The notes under the pieces were generated by a model that was not told where the DNA came from, searched no databases, and worked only from the letters and a program-made list of their open reading frames with translations. Positions 1 through 7,896 of a stretch of 24,390 bases of DNA are shown piece by piece. The number at the start of each line of letters is the position of its first letter. Position 1 is the stretch's first letter. The stretch comes from DAXETY01 sp051155755 (lineage in GTDB: Bacteria; Desulfobacterota; Desulfobacteria; Desulfobacterales; SG8-13): assembly GCA_051155755.1 (NCBI GenBank), contig DAXETY010000009.1, positions 1-24,390 of the forward strand, in the 5' to 3' direction. The translations under genes and the position numbers were made by a program.

Positions 1-321
1 TTCTTTGATGCTTTTCAGTATCTTTTTAAAGGTGGCATTTTCCTGCTGGGAGTAGAGAATGTCCAGGCACTGGATGATCGGCAAGCCGGCATCGATCATT
101 GTGGAAAATTGCCTTGCAAATAGGATGATATCTCTTTGCGTGACTTTCGGCTGAAGGAAGGAAACGCTCTCAAATAGATCTTTTGGCTTTTCCTTGATTT
201 TGCTGGGCTCAATTTTCATGCGCTTCAAACTGGTGCGCACTAATTCAATCGAAGAGGCCTCCATTTCGCCTTTCTTCTTATCGCCTCTTGTGTTCCTTCC
301 TACCCAAACGTAGACCGGCAT
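1..321 (-). CDS. pilC: Type IV pilus / type II secretion inner-membrane platform protein PilC (N-terminal part)
   Basis: Only the first 107 codons are inside the window; the gene runs off the left edge. The translation opens MPVYVWVGRNTRGDKKKGEM, the usual start of PilC/GspF family proteins, and continues to ARQFSTMIDAGLPIIQCLDIL, which matches the first cytoplasmic T2SF domain. PilC/GspF is the polytopic inner-membrane platform that couples the PilB/PilT ATPases to pilin assembly and retraction. The membrane helices lie beyond the visible part. The ATG is preceded by AGGGAG at suitable spacing, and a sigma-70-like promoter is found about 170 bases upstream. Whether it belongs to a type IV pilus or a type II secretion locus cannot be decided from this fragment; the starting sequence favours PilC. 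Confidence 0.85.
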   Translation of the reverse strand, partial: MPVYVWVGRNTRGDKKKGEMEASSIELVRTSLKRMKIEPSKIKEKPKDLFESVSFLQPKVTQRDIILFARQFSTMIDAGLPIIQCLDILYSQQENATFKKILKSIKE

Positions 322-656
322 AATCAGGCTCCCTGTAATCGAGTCATGCTATACTTGCAAAGCGTGTATCGGCAATTGGGTCCGGAGGTAAATCGCATTG
401 TCGCGTACCGAAAAGCAACCAACGGCAGCAGGTAATTAGATCATCCCGAATAGAGTGTTTCAAATTCCCAAAATACGCAAATACAAATTTAATACATTGT
501 ATCATAATGTCTGACAATGAACAATAAAATTCCCGGTGTACTGCCACCCTCCGGACACAGCCCGGTGCGATCTTATGATTTGCGGTTGCACTGGTCGGGT
601 GGTTCCGATACTGATTCTGTATCACCAACGAAATCGTGTCGGAAAGCCGCCAGCGA
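322..656. other. Intergenic region between pilC and the tRNA nucleotidyltransferase operon
   Basis: About 335 bases with no convincing gene. It is AT-rich around 440-530, where a minus-strand promoter for pilC can be read. I could not find a good plus-strand promoter for the operon starting at 657. The open frames present on both strands here have no recognisable protein signal. Confidence 0.6.
489..517 (-). promoter_or_regulatory. Putative sigma-70 promoter for pilC
   Basis: Read on the minus strand: TTGTCA, a 17-base spacer, then TATTAA. This would start transcription near 482 and leave a leader of about 160 bases before the pilC ATG. The site was found by eye. Confidence 0.45.
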
Positions 657-3422
657 ATGCCGGCGATCTATGCGCACCCAAGCGGGAGGCTTCCATTGGC
701 CCGGTCCGAAAAAGATACCAAGCAACTGACGGTCATCAGCACCCACGTCAACGCGGATTTCGATGCGGTGGCCTCCTTGCTCGCCGCCCAGAAGCTTTAC
801 CCCGAAGCTCGCGTGGTGTTTCCCGGCTCTCAAGAGAAAAATTTGCGCAATTTTTTTGTAAACTCAATGGTATATCTGCTCAACATGGTCGATCTCAAAG
901 ATGTCGATTTCGATCAGGTTGGCCGGCTGGTTTTGGTGGACACCCGACAACCGCAACGCATCGGCAAACTTTCCGAAATCCTGGCGCGCGAGGACCTGGT
1001 GATCCACGCCTACGACCACCACCCGGACAAAGCCGGCGATGTAAAAACCGACCTGGAGGTGGTCCGTCTCACCGGAGCCACGGTGACAATCCTTACCGAG
1101 ATTCTGCAGGAACGCGGCATTTCCATTTCAGCAGATGAAGCCACCATCATGAGCCTGGGGATTTACGAAGATACCGGCTCTTTTACTTTTCCGTCGACGA
1201 CGCCGGCCGACTTTCAGGCCGCCGCCTATCTGCTTTCCTGCGGGGCCAACCTGAACATCGTTTCCAACCTGCTGTCCCGGGAGATCAGCCCGGAGCAGGT
1301 CAGCCTGCTCAACGACATGATACAGTCCGCCACGCACTATAACATTCACGGTATTGAAGTGGTCGTCACCAGTGTTACCACCGACGATTACGTCCCGGAT
1401 TTCGCCTTTCTGGTGCACAAACTCATCCGTATGGAAAACCTGGAAGCCGTGTTTGCCCTGGCGCGCATGGAAAATAAAATCTATGCCGTCGGCCGCAGCC
1501 GCGTGCCGGATGTGGACGCCGCCGTCATTCTGGAAGGGCTGGGCGGCGGCGGACACGCTTATGCCGCCGCCGCGTCGGTGAAGGGGCGCACGCTGGCCCA
1601 GGTGGAACACATGCTGGTCGATCTTCTCTACAAGCACATTCGATCGCGCCGCCAGGCCAAAGACCTGATGTCGGCACCGGCAATCACCGTCGATGCCGCC
1701 ATATCCTGCAAGAAAGCCGGTGAAATCATCACTCGCTATAATATCAACGCACTTCTGGTCACCCGCAAGGATCCGGACACGCAGGGCAACATCCGACTGG
1801 AAGGATTCATTACACGGCAGGTGATTGAAAAGGCCCTGTACCACAAGCTCGGGCGGGTGCCGGTCGGTGACTATATGACCACCGAGATGGCAACGGTGGG
1901 CCCGGCTTCGGATTTGGCCGAGATCCAGGAAAAGATCATTGAGAACAAACAGCGCATCCTGCCTGTGGTGGATCAAGATCGCGTTCTCGGCGTGATTACG
2001 CGCACGGATTTGCTGAATATCCTGGTGCGCAGCAAGCTGCCGGAAAACAACCAGGTGTCGATCCTGCCCAATGAAACGGTCCACGCCCGCACTCGCAGCG
2101 TCCAAAAGTTCATGCGCGAACGGCTCTCGGACCACATTCTCGCAAAGCTTACCGCAATCGGCAAAGTTGCCGATGAAATGGGCTATCCGGTCTATGTGGT
2201 CGGCGGTTTTGTGCGGGACCTGTTCCTGTATCGCAGCAATGAAGACATCGACGTGGTGGTGGAAGGCGATGGGATCGCCTTTGCCCGGGAATTTGCGCGT
2301 CAGGAATATGCCCGCGTTCACACCCATGAAAAATTCGGCACGGCGGTCATCATTTTCCCGGACGAATTTAAAATCGATGTCGCCTCGGCACGAATGGAAT
2401 ACTACCGATTCCCGGCCGCCCTGCCCGTGATCGAGATGAGTTCCATCAAACTGGATCTGTTTCGCCGGGATTTTACCGTCAACACCTTGGCCATCCAGTT
2501 GAACCCGAAAAAATTCGGGACATTGATCGATTTTTTTGCCGCCCAGAAAGATATTAAAGAAAAAACCATCCGCGTATTGCACAACTTGAGTTTCGTGGAA
2601 GACCCCACGCGGGTGTTCCGGGCCATCCGTTTCGAACAGCGTTTCGGTTTTTCCATCGGAAAGCTGACAGCCGGGCTGATCGAAAACGCGGTTCGAATGG
2701 ATTTTTTCAAACGCCTCAGCGGCAAACGGGTGTTTACCGAACTGCGGCAGATCCTGGAAGAGGAAAATCCAACCCCGGCCGTCATCCGACTGCACGAACT
2801 GAGTCTGCTGAAAGTCGTTCATCCCTCGATCGCGCTGGACAAGGAGCTGATCGCCCTGCTGACATCCGTGAAAAAAGTGCTGGCCTGGCATGATTTGCTT
2901 TTTCTCGAGGAATCCTATATGAAGTGGGCCGTTTATTTTTTGGCCCTGATCCGCGAGTGCGATGCCGAACACACGGAAGAGATCTGCCGGCGCTTCGAAC
3001 TGGCGCCGAAACTGCGCAAGCTGTTCCGGGAAGAGCGAGCCGAGGCCGAACGCTGCCTGGCGTGGCTCGAGCGTCATTCGAAACCGAAAAACAGTCAGCT
3101 GTACCGCAAATTGTCCGGGTTTCAAATCGAATTGATTCTTTACATGATGGCCGCCACCAGTCGGGACTTTGTCAAAAAGGCCATATCGCTGTACATTACC
3201 CGGCTGCGCTATGTAACCATCGAAATCCGCGGTGCCGATCTTAAGGCAATGGGATTGGCTCCCGGCCCCCTGTACCGGGAAATCCTGCAGGCCGTCAAAG
3301 ACGCCCGACTGAACGGGGCCTTGAAAAACAAAAGCCAGGAACTTCGCTATGCACGGCAATACGCGCAACAGGTCGCGGATACAGCCGATCGCCAGGCGGC
3401 TGGCCCGAGCAACCATTACTGA
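657..3422 (+). CDS. DHH/DHHA1-CBS-tRNA nucleotidyltransferase (CCA- or A-adding) fusion protein
   Basis: A 921-residue protein with three modules. Residues about 25-325 are a DHH/DHHA1 phosphoesterase unit: NADFDA at 32-37, VDTRQ near 94, the DHH triad at 120-122 and the GGGGH motif near 296-300. Residues about 333-460 hold two CBS domains. From about 500 there is a class II nucleotidyltransferase head, with GGFVRD at 516-521, the metal-binding DID at 530-532, RRDFTVN at 603-609 and EDPTRVFRAIRFE from 648, followed by an RNA-binding tail. The nucleotidyltransferase part would repair or complete tRNA 3' CCA ends. In bacteria with split systems such large DHH-CBS fusions can be the A-adding partner, so CCA- versus A-adding is open. 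I prefer ATG 657, preceded by GGAAAG; GTG 636 is in frame but lacks a ribosome site. It is first gene of an operon with trpS, scpA and scpB. Confidence 0.9.
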   Translation: MPAIYAHPSGRLPLARSEKDTKQLTVISTHVNADFDAVASLLAAQKLYPEARVVFPGSQEKNLRNFFVNSMVYLLNMVDLKDVDFDQVGRLVLVDTRQPQRIGKLSEILAREDLVIHAYDHHPDKAGDVKTDLEVVRLTGATVTILTEILQERGISISADEATIMSLGIYEDTGSFTFPSTTPADFQAAAYLLSCGANLNIVSNLLSREISPEQVSLLNDMIQSATHYNIHGIEVVVTSVTTDDYVPDFAFLVHKLIRMENLEAVFALARMENKIYAVGRSRVPDVDAAVILEGLGGGGHAYAAAASVKGRTLAQVEHMLVDLLYKHIRSRRQAKDLMSAPAITVDAAISCKKAGEIITRYNINALLVTRKDPDTQGNIRLEGFITRQVIEKALYHKLGRVPVGDYMTTEMATVGPASDLAEIQEKIIENKQRILPVVDQDRVLGVITRTDLLNILVRSKLPENNQVSILPNETVHARTRSVQKFMRERLSDHILAKLTAIGKVADEMGYPVYVVGGFVRDLFLYRSNEDIDVVVEGDGIAFAREFARQEYARVHTHEKFGTAVIIFPDEFKIDVASARMEYYRFPAALPVIEMSSIKLDLFRRDFTVNTLAIQLNPKKFGTLIDFFAAQKDIKEKTIRVLHNLSFVEDPTRVFRAIRFEQRFGFSIGKLTAGLIENAVRMDFFKRLSGKRVFTELRQILEEENPTPAVIRLHELSLLKVVHPSIALDKELIALLTSVKKVLAWHDLLFLEESYMKWAVYFLALIRECDAEHTEEICRRFELAPKLRKLFREERAEAERCLAWLERHSKPKNSQLYRKLSGFQIELILYMMAATSRDFVKKAISLYITRLRYVTIEIRGADLKAMGLAPGPLYREILQAVKDARLNGALKNKSQELRYARQYAQQVADTADRQAAGPSNHY

Positions 3423-3458
3423 TCAAATGCCGATTCCGAGCTGACAGGAGAACAATTC

Positions 3459-4445
3459 ATGGCGGAAAAAAAGCGAATTCTCAGCGGCATGCGTCCCACC
3501 GGCCCCCTGCACCTGGGCAATCTGCTGGGGGCGCTCTCCAACTGGGTGAACATGCAGGATCAATACGAGTGTTTCTTTTTTATCGCCGACTGGCATGCGT
3601 TGACCAGCGATTATGAGAAGCCGGATCCCATATCCGGATATATTCGGGAGATGATGATCGATTGGCTCAGCGTCGGGTTGACGCCGGAAAAGAGCACGTT
3701 GTTTGTCCAATCGCTGGTCAAAGAGCATGCCGAACTGTTTCTGCTGCTTTCCATGATCACCCCGGTACCCTGGCTGGAGCGTAATCCGACTTTCAAAGAA
3801 CAAATTCTGCAGTTAAGCAACAAGGACCTGTCCACCTTCGGATTTCTGGGCTATCCGGTCCTGCAGGCGGCCGACATTATTATGTACAAGCCGTCGGGGG
3901 TGCCGGTGGGCGTGGACCAGGTTCCGCACGTGGAAATCACCCGGGAAATTGCCAGGCGGTTCAATTATTTATACGGTGAGGTCTTTCCCGAGCCGGAGGC
4001 GATCCTCACGCAAACACCCAAGATACTGGGGCACGACCGCCGTAAAATGAGCAAAAGCTACAACAATGCCATCTATCTTTCCGACGCACCGGAAGAAATT
4101 TTTGCCAAAGTCGCGCAGATGATCACCGATCCCCAACGGGCCCGGCGCAGCGACCCCGGTGACCCGGATGTTTGTAACGTGTTCAGTTTTCACAAGCTCT
4201 ACACCGCAACCGACCCGGTCACCGAAATCGATCAGCAGTGCCGCACGGCGCAGATCGGCTGCGTGGAGTGCAAAAAAATCATGGCGGAAAATCTGGTTCG
4301 GGCCCTGGCACCCGTGCGGGATAAACGACGCTATTACGAAGAGCGCCCCGATCAGGTGGAAGAGATCATTGTCGAGGGCAGCCGCAAAGCCCGCCAAGTG
4401 GCCCGCCGCACGATGGAAGAGGTAAGGCGCGCAGTAAAATTATAG
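3459..4445 (+). CDS. trpS: Tryptophanyl-tRNA synthetase
   Basis: A 328-residue class Ic aminoacyl-tRNA synthetase that charges tRNA-Trp using ATP. The HIGH-type motif is PTGPLHLGN at residues 13-21 and the KMSKS loop is exactly KMSKS at 196-200. The length matches the bacterial family. An AGGAGA ribosome site lies eight bases before the ATG. It follows the nucleotidyltransferase gene by 36 bases and precedes scpA by three, so the genes are almost certainly co-transcribed. No odd residues were noticed. Confidence 0.97.
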   Translation: MAEKKRILSGMRPTGPLHLGNLLGALSNWVNMQDQYECFFFIADWHALTSDYEKPDPISGYIREMMIDWLSVGLTPEKSTLFVQSLVKEHAELFLLLSMITPVPWLERNPTFKEQILQLSNKDLSTFGFLGYPVLQAADIIMYKPSGVPVGVDQVPHVEITREIARRFNYLYGEVFPEPEAILTQTPKILGHDRRKMSKSYNNAIYLSDAPEEIFAKVAQMITDPQRARRSDPGDPDVCNVFSFHKLYTATDPVTEIDQQCRTAQIGCVECKKIMAENLVRALAPVRDKRRYYEERPDQVEEIIVEGSRKARQVARRTMEEVRRAVKL

Positions 4446-4448
4446 AAA

Positions 4449-5162
4449 ATGGCGACCGAAGCTTACCACATCAAGTTGACCGATATTTTCGAAGGCCCCA
4501 TGGACCTGCTGGTCCATCTGATCCGTAAAAACGAGGTCGACATTTACGATATCCCCATTGCCCTGATCACCCGCCAGTACCTTGATTATCTGGAACTGAT
4601 GAAATCGCTCAACATTGATTTCGCGGGCGAATTTCTGGTGATGGCCTCCACGTTGACGCAGATCAAATCGCGCATGCTGCTGCCGACTCACCCGGGTGAA
4701 GCGGACAGCGAAGATCCAAGGATGGAAATCGCCCGCCCGCTGGCGGAATACCTGCAGTTGAAATCGGCGGCCGAGGATCTGGCCCGCCGGGATCTTCTCG
4801 GAGAGCGCTCCTTTGCACGTCCTTCCAGCAACATCCGGGAAGTTTTCAAGCTCGACCAGGAATACATTCAGATCGGCCTGTTTGAACTGATCGACGCCTT
4901 TCAGCAAATTCTGAAAAACATATCCGAAGACGATCGCCTGGAGCTGACTTCCGATCGGATTTCGGTCAAGGACCGCATCGGAGAACTGGTGGATCTGTTC
5001 GAAAAAAATCAATCGCTCACCTTCGAGGAACTTTTTGCAGACCGCCCGAGCAAGAACGAAATCATCGTCACATTTCTGGCCATCCTGGAGATGGTCAAGC
5101 TGGAACTGATTCGTCTGGTACAGCACACCCATACCAGTGTCATTCGTCTGTTCTATCAGTAA
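4449..5162 (+). CDS. scpA: Segregation and condensation protein A
   Basis: A 237-residue kleisin that bridges the SMC heads and, with ScpB, forms the bacterial condensin working in chromosome compaction and segregation. The N-terminus contains the conserved FEGPMDLLVHLIRKNEVDIYDI-type stretch at about residues 14-35, the ScpA hallmark, followed by the acidic linker and a C-terminal winged-helix segment ending at FYQ. Only three bases separate it from the trpS stop, and scpB starts two bases after its own stop, so translation is probably coupled. The trpS-scpA-scpB order is a common arrangement in this part of the bacterial tree. Confidence 0.96.
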   Translation: MATEAYHIKLTDIFEGPMDLLVHLIRKNEVDIYDIPIALITRQYLDYLELMKSLNIDFAGEFLVMASTLTQIKSRMLLPTHPGEADSEDPRMEIARPLAEYLQLKSAAEDLARRDLLGERSFARPSSNIREVFKLDQEYIQIGLFELIDAFQQILKNISEDDRLELTSDRISVKDRIGELVDLFEKNQSLTFEELFADRPSKNEIIVTFLAILEMVKLELIRLVQHTHTSVIRLFYQ

Positions 5163-5163
5163 T

Positions 5164-5850
5164 ATGGAAGATCTGAAAAACATCATCGAAAGTGTGCTCT
5201 TTGTCGCCGAGGAACCGCTGACCATCGATCGCCTGCGGCAGGTGCTCGAGCCGGCCGGAAGCGCTGAAATTCGCGAGGCGCTGCAGTCTTTGATCGAAGA
5301 CTATCGCCGGCGCCGGGGCGGCTTTCTGCTGAAAGAAGTCGGGGGGGGCTTTCAATTTCGCACCCGCCCGGAATATCACGTCTGGATCAAGCGATTGGTG
5401 CAACCCAAACCGCCGCGGATCAGCAAAGCGGCCCTGGAAACACTGGCCATCATTGCCTACAAGCAACCGGTCATTCGCAATGACGTGGAGCGCATTCGGG
5501 GGGTGGACTGCGGCGGTGTGATCCGTATGCTGTTGGAACGCAACCTCATCCGGGTGCTGGGTCGCAAGGAGATTCCCGGCCGGCCCCTGATTTATGGCAC
5601 CACCAAACGATTCCTGGAGGTATTCGATCTAAAAGATCTGAAAGACCTGCCGACGCCTCGGGAAATCGAATCGCTGGGTCTGGCCGCCGAACAGCGCGGT
5701 CTCTTCGACGAAGAACCGAATGCCGAATCGCCACAGACCGAAAACAAATCTCCGGCATTGCCGGATGAAAACAATTCTGGCCACACTGAGAATGTGCCGC
5801 CGCAAGCGCCGGATTCGAAGGAAAAATCCGATGAAGATCCGAAAGCTTAA
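5164..5850 (+). CDS. scpB: Segregation and condensation protein B
   Basis: A 228-residue partner of ScpA in the SMC condensin complex. The start MEDLKNIIESVLFVAEEPLTI is typical for ScpB, and the second winged helix carries ALETLAIIAYKQPV and GRPLIYGTT. I take ATG 5164 rather than the in-frame upstream codon at 5137, because 5164 sits directly after the scpA stop and gives the family N-terminus. The last 45 or so residues (after about 180) are rich in Glu, Pro, Asn and Ser and look disordered, which makes this protein longer than the usual ScpB. No terminator is seen after it. Confidence 0.95.
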   Translation: MEDLKNIIESVLFVAEEPLTIDRLRQVLEPAGSAEIREALQSLIEDYRRRRGGFLLKEVGGGFQFRTRPEYHVWIKRLVQPKPPRISKAALETLAIIAYKQPVIRNDVERIRGVDCGGVIRMLLERNLIRVLGRKEIPGRPLIYGTTKRFLEVFDLKDLKDLPTPREIESLGLAAEQRGLFDEEPNAESPQTENKSPALPDENNSGHTENVPPQAPDSKEKSDEDPKA

Positions 5851-5895
5851 CATGCGGAACGGCTGTGTGAACTGAGATTCGGAACGAAAAAATTC

Positions 5896-5925
5896 TTGAC
5901 TTCGGAGGGAACATCCATCTATGTA
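5896..5925 (+). promoter_or_regulatory. Putative sigma-70 promoter for the HU/IHF-like gene and tRNA-Val
   Basis: TTGACT at 5896-5901 and TATGTA at 5920-5925 with an 18-base spacer. It would start transcription near 5932, about 60 bases before the ATG, and separates this unit from the scpB operon. Confidence 0.55.
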
Positions 5926-5991
5926 TGAGCCGTTTTTCGAAAACCGTCGCCCTGGATGGAATCCCGGAGCCAAACGCATCAAGGAGTGCTC

Positions 5992-6267
5992 ATGAACAGG
6001 TCGGATGTGATTAGCGTTCTCAAGGATGAGGCGCGTCTGAGCCGAAAAGAAGCGGAACGGGTCACAGACGCCTTCTTTTCCGCAATCGAGGAGACGCTGA
6101 TCAAAGGAGAACGAGTGGAAATCCGCGGATTCGGCAGTTTCACGGTCAACCACTACAAACCCTACGTCGGAAGAAACCCGAAAACCGGGAATCGCATTCA
6201 GGTGCCCTCGAAAAAACTTCCCTTTTTCAAGGTCGGCAAAGAATTGAAAGAGCGGGTCGATTACTGA
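5992..6267 (+). CDS. HU/IHF-family DNA-bending protein
   Basis: A 91-residue histone-like protein. The translation has the family pattern: a helical dimerisation region (residues 1-45), then GFGSFTV at about 47-53 and the DNA-contacting arm VGRNPKTGNRIQVPSKK. It would bind and sharply bend DNA as a dimer in the nucleoid. The ATG at 5992 follows AAGGAG with good spacing, so the longer frame starting at 5956 is rejected. The arm resembles both IHF-alpha and HU, so I do not assign a symbol. It has its own promoter and is followed eight bases later by tRNA-Val, which is probably processed from the same transcript. Confidence 0.93.
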   Translation: MNRSDVISVLKDEARLSRKEAERVTDAFFSAIEETLIKGERVEIRGFGSFTVNHYKPYVGRNPKTGNRIQVPSKKLPFFKVGKELKERVDY

Positions 6268-6275
6268 TCGCTTCG

Positions 6276-6350
6276 GGGCGGTTAACTCAGCGGGAGAGTG
6301 CCACCTTCACACGGTGGAAGTCACAGGTTCAAATCCTGTACCGCCCACCA
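6276..6350 (+). tRNA. tRNA-Val (anticodon CAC)
   Basis: A 75-base cloverleaf reads cleanly. The acceptor GGGCGGT pairs with ACCGCCC, and the D arm is ACTC/GAGT. The anticodon stem CCACC/GGTGG encloses the loop TTCACAC, giving anticodon CAC, which reads the GUG valine codon. The T arm is ACAGG/CCTGT with the loop TTCAAAT. The discriminator A and the CCA end are encoded in the DNA. Confidence 0.96.
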
Positions 6351-6359
6351 ATGATATCC

Positions 6360-6397
6360 GGGGGTGACGGAGTGGTCCGTCACCCCCCCCCTTTTTT
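6360..6397 (+). terminator. Rho-independent terminator after tRNA-Val
   Basis: A perfect 11-bp stem (GGGGGTGACGG with CCGTCACCCCC) and a six-base loop, followed by four C and six T. It ends the HU/IHF-tRNA unit ten bases after the tRNA. Confidence 0.9.
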
Positions 6398-6448
6398 ACC
6401 GGCCGATCTACAGTATTTTCGATACCATAGCCCAGCGCGACGTTCGGC

Positions 6449-6937
6449 TCATCCCAGCATATAAAACCCCAGGGCGCGATCGGAAGCGTTGGAAGGATGC
6501 ATACTGCAGAAAGCCACGCCCAGGTCTCTTCCTTCGATGGTCTTGATCTCCACTTCCTTGCGGATCAGGGAGCGGTTGGCATCGTCCAGGTGAAATTCAA
6601 TCTCCAAAATGTCACCCGGCTCGAATGCCGCTTTCTCGTTGATACGAAGGCGCAGGCCGGTCCGGGATAAATCCAGAACCCGCATGAACCCGCTTTGATA
6701 ACCACTGTCGGAGTCGGTCTGCCGATAAGAGCCGGCAAAGTTGACCGCTTTGCGGAACTGACGGCGACGCTCGATGACGACGCGGTATTTGTGCCCGCAT
6801 CGACTGCAGGTGACCCGCACCCGTTCGGCATCGGCAAGCCCCTTGTGTGCCTGGACCTGCACCACTCTTGGAAACCGGCATTCCGGACAAATAAAGGTGA
6901 TCATACCCCGGCTGGTGATGTAAGCCTTCGCCGTCAT
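6449..6937 (-). CDS. PilZ-domain protein with N-terminal zinc-ribbon-like motif
   Basis: A 162-residue protein. Residues 17-47 contain two Cys pairs (CPEC at 17-20, CSRC at 44-47), spaced as in a zinc ribbon or similar metal knuckle. The rest is a PilZ domain, with an RRQFR (RxxxR) motif near 59-63 and DLSRTG (D/NxSxxG) at 89-94, the two motifs that contact cyclic-di-GMP. It therefore probably binds cyclic-di-GMP; the target of the zinc-ribbon part is unknown. No signal peptide or membrane helix is seen. It is a single gene on the minus strand, convergent with the tRNA unit, with a promoter of its own. AGGGG close to the ATG serves as ribosome site. Confidence 0.85.
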   Translation of the reverse strand: MTAKAYITSRGMITFICPECRFPRVVQVQAHKGLADAERVRVTCSRCGHKYRVVIERRRQFRKAVNFAGSYRQTDSDSGYQSGFMRVLDLSRTGLRLRINEKAAFEPGDILEIEFHLDDANRSLIRKEVEIKTIEGRDLGVAFCSMHPSNASDRALGFYMLG

Positions 6938-6995
6938 TGCCCCTGCCCTGTTTCGGTGTGCAACTGAAAAGCCGCATCTAACATAATGGGTACAA

Positions 6996-7024
6996 TCTAT
7001 ATCTCAGTTTAGGCGATGAGTCAA
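6996..7024 (-). promoter_or_regulatory. Putative sigma-70 promoter for the zinc-ribbon PilZ gene
   Basis: On the minus strand: TTGACT, 17-base spacer, TATAGA. It gives a leader of about 50 bases before the ATG at 6937. Confidence 0.6.
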
Positions 7025-7164
7025 AATCCATGATATCCGAAACGATACATTGTTGCCGAGAATTAAAGGGTTCCGGAGATGACCGCAGCTTGAAATCAAA
7101 GCGCCTTTTCCGGATTCGCATCCAGACGCGGACGATGGGCGGGTCCACCGGTTTCGAAGATAGC

Positions 7165-7193
7165 TTGACTTATTTAAGAATATAATGTAATTT
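7165..7193 (+). promoter_or_regulatory. Possible promoter for the second PilZ gene
   Basis: TTGACT at 7165-7170 and TAATTT at 7188-7193, spacer 17. A perfect TATAAT lies at 7181-7186, but only ten bases from TTGACT, so it would need a different, poor -35. The region is strongly AT-rich; which hexamers are used is uncertain. Confidence 0.35.
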
Positions 7194-7224
7194 AAAAAGG
7201 TTACATATTGAAATGGAGCTGCCG

Positions 7225-7776
7225 ATGTGCCCCGAAGACGGTGACGACCGCTACAACCAGATTCCTCGGCTATTTCGCCGCATTGCTCTGATGAGTGACG
7301 AACAACAGACAGAACTCCTGCGCCATCTGTTGCGGGGTCGAATCCAGAATACGCTGTTCAAGATGGTGGTGGAAATGTCCGACAGTCAACAGGCCCACCT
7401 GCTGGAAAAAATTGAAAATGAAGCCTTCAGCCTCGCCGAAATACAAACCGTATCCATTGACGAAGATGCCGCCATGCGAGGGCACCGGCGGAAACGATGC
7501 TTGCTGGCCGTTACCTACACCTTCGGCACGGAAACCTATCAGGACTATATTCTCGACATCAGCAGCGTTGGCGTGTTCATCGAAACCGAGCGGCAGTTCA
7601 GCGTGGGTCAGGAAATGATATTGAGTTTCAAACTACCCAACTATCAACAACCGCTGAAATTGGATGCGGCAGTCGCCTGGATCGGTCAAAAGGGCATCGG
7701 AGTTCGCTTCCGGCAACTCTCTTCCTATCAGGAAGAAATCATCCGCTCCTTCATCGAAAAAGAAGAGAATCGTTGA
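7225..7776 (+). CDS. PilZ-domain protein
   Basis: A 183-residue protein. The first 90 residues are helical and charged (SDEQQTELLRHLL, MSDSQQAHLLEKIE) with two similar 'sDeQQ..LL..' segments, which may be a duplicated helical motif. The second half is a PilZ domain with an HRRKR basic motif and DISSVG (DxSxxG), consistent with cyclic-di-GMP binding. ATG 7225 is preferred because GGAG lies six bases before it; ATG 7213 is in frame but has no properly spaced ribosome site. The gene is divergent from the zinc-ribbon PilZ gene, with 287 bases between their starts. Its partner is unknown. Confidence 0.82.
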   Translation: MCPEDGDDRYNQIPRLFRRIALMSDEQQTELLRHLLRGRIQNTLFKMVVEMSDSQQAHLLEKIENEAFSLAEIQTVSIDEDAAMRGHRRKRCLLAVTYTFGTETYQDYILDISSVGVFIETERQFSVGQEMILSFKLPNYQQPLKLDAAVAWIGQKGIGVRFRQLSSYQEEIIRSFIEKEENR

Positions 7777-7782
7777 CAATTC

Positions 7783-7811
7783 TTGAATTTTGCCCCACCG
7801 GCTGATATAAT
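7783..7811 (+). promoter_or_regulatory. Strong sigma-70-like promoter upstream of the DUF2752 gene
   Basis: TTGAAT at 7783-7788 and a consensus TATAAT at 7806-7811 with a 17-base spacer. A further TTGACA lies ten bases upstream at 7773. Transcription would begin near 7818 and read through the hairpin-rich leader into the membrane-protein gene. Confidence 0.65.
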
Positions 7812-7896
7812 ATTAATGTTCCAATCGGTTGAAGGGTTCGAAATCATTTTAGCGGGGTGAATTTCGGTGTTTCATGCCGAACTCCTTGGATAATCA

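Noticed and set aside
344..628. 94-codon minus-strand open frame in the first intergenic region
   Set aside because: No ribosome site, no similarity I can recognise, and it overlaps the AT-rich promoter region of pilC.
1128..3416. 762-codon open frame on the minus strand
   Set aside because: It is the mirror of the tRNA nucleotidyltransferase gene in a GC-rich codon context. Its translation has no family signal, and the plus-strand protein has clear motifs throughout.
7165..7186. TTGACT followed by a perfect TATAAT as one promoter
   Set aside because: The spacer is only ten bases, too short for sigma-70; the elements may belong to different promoters or be accidental in AT-rich DNA.
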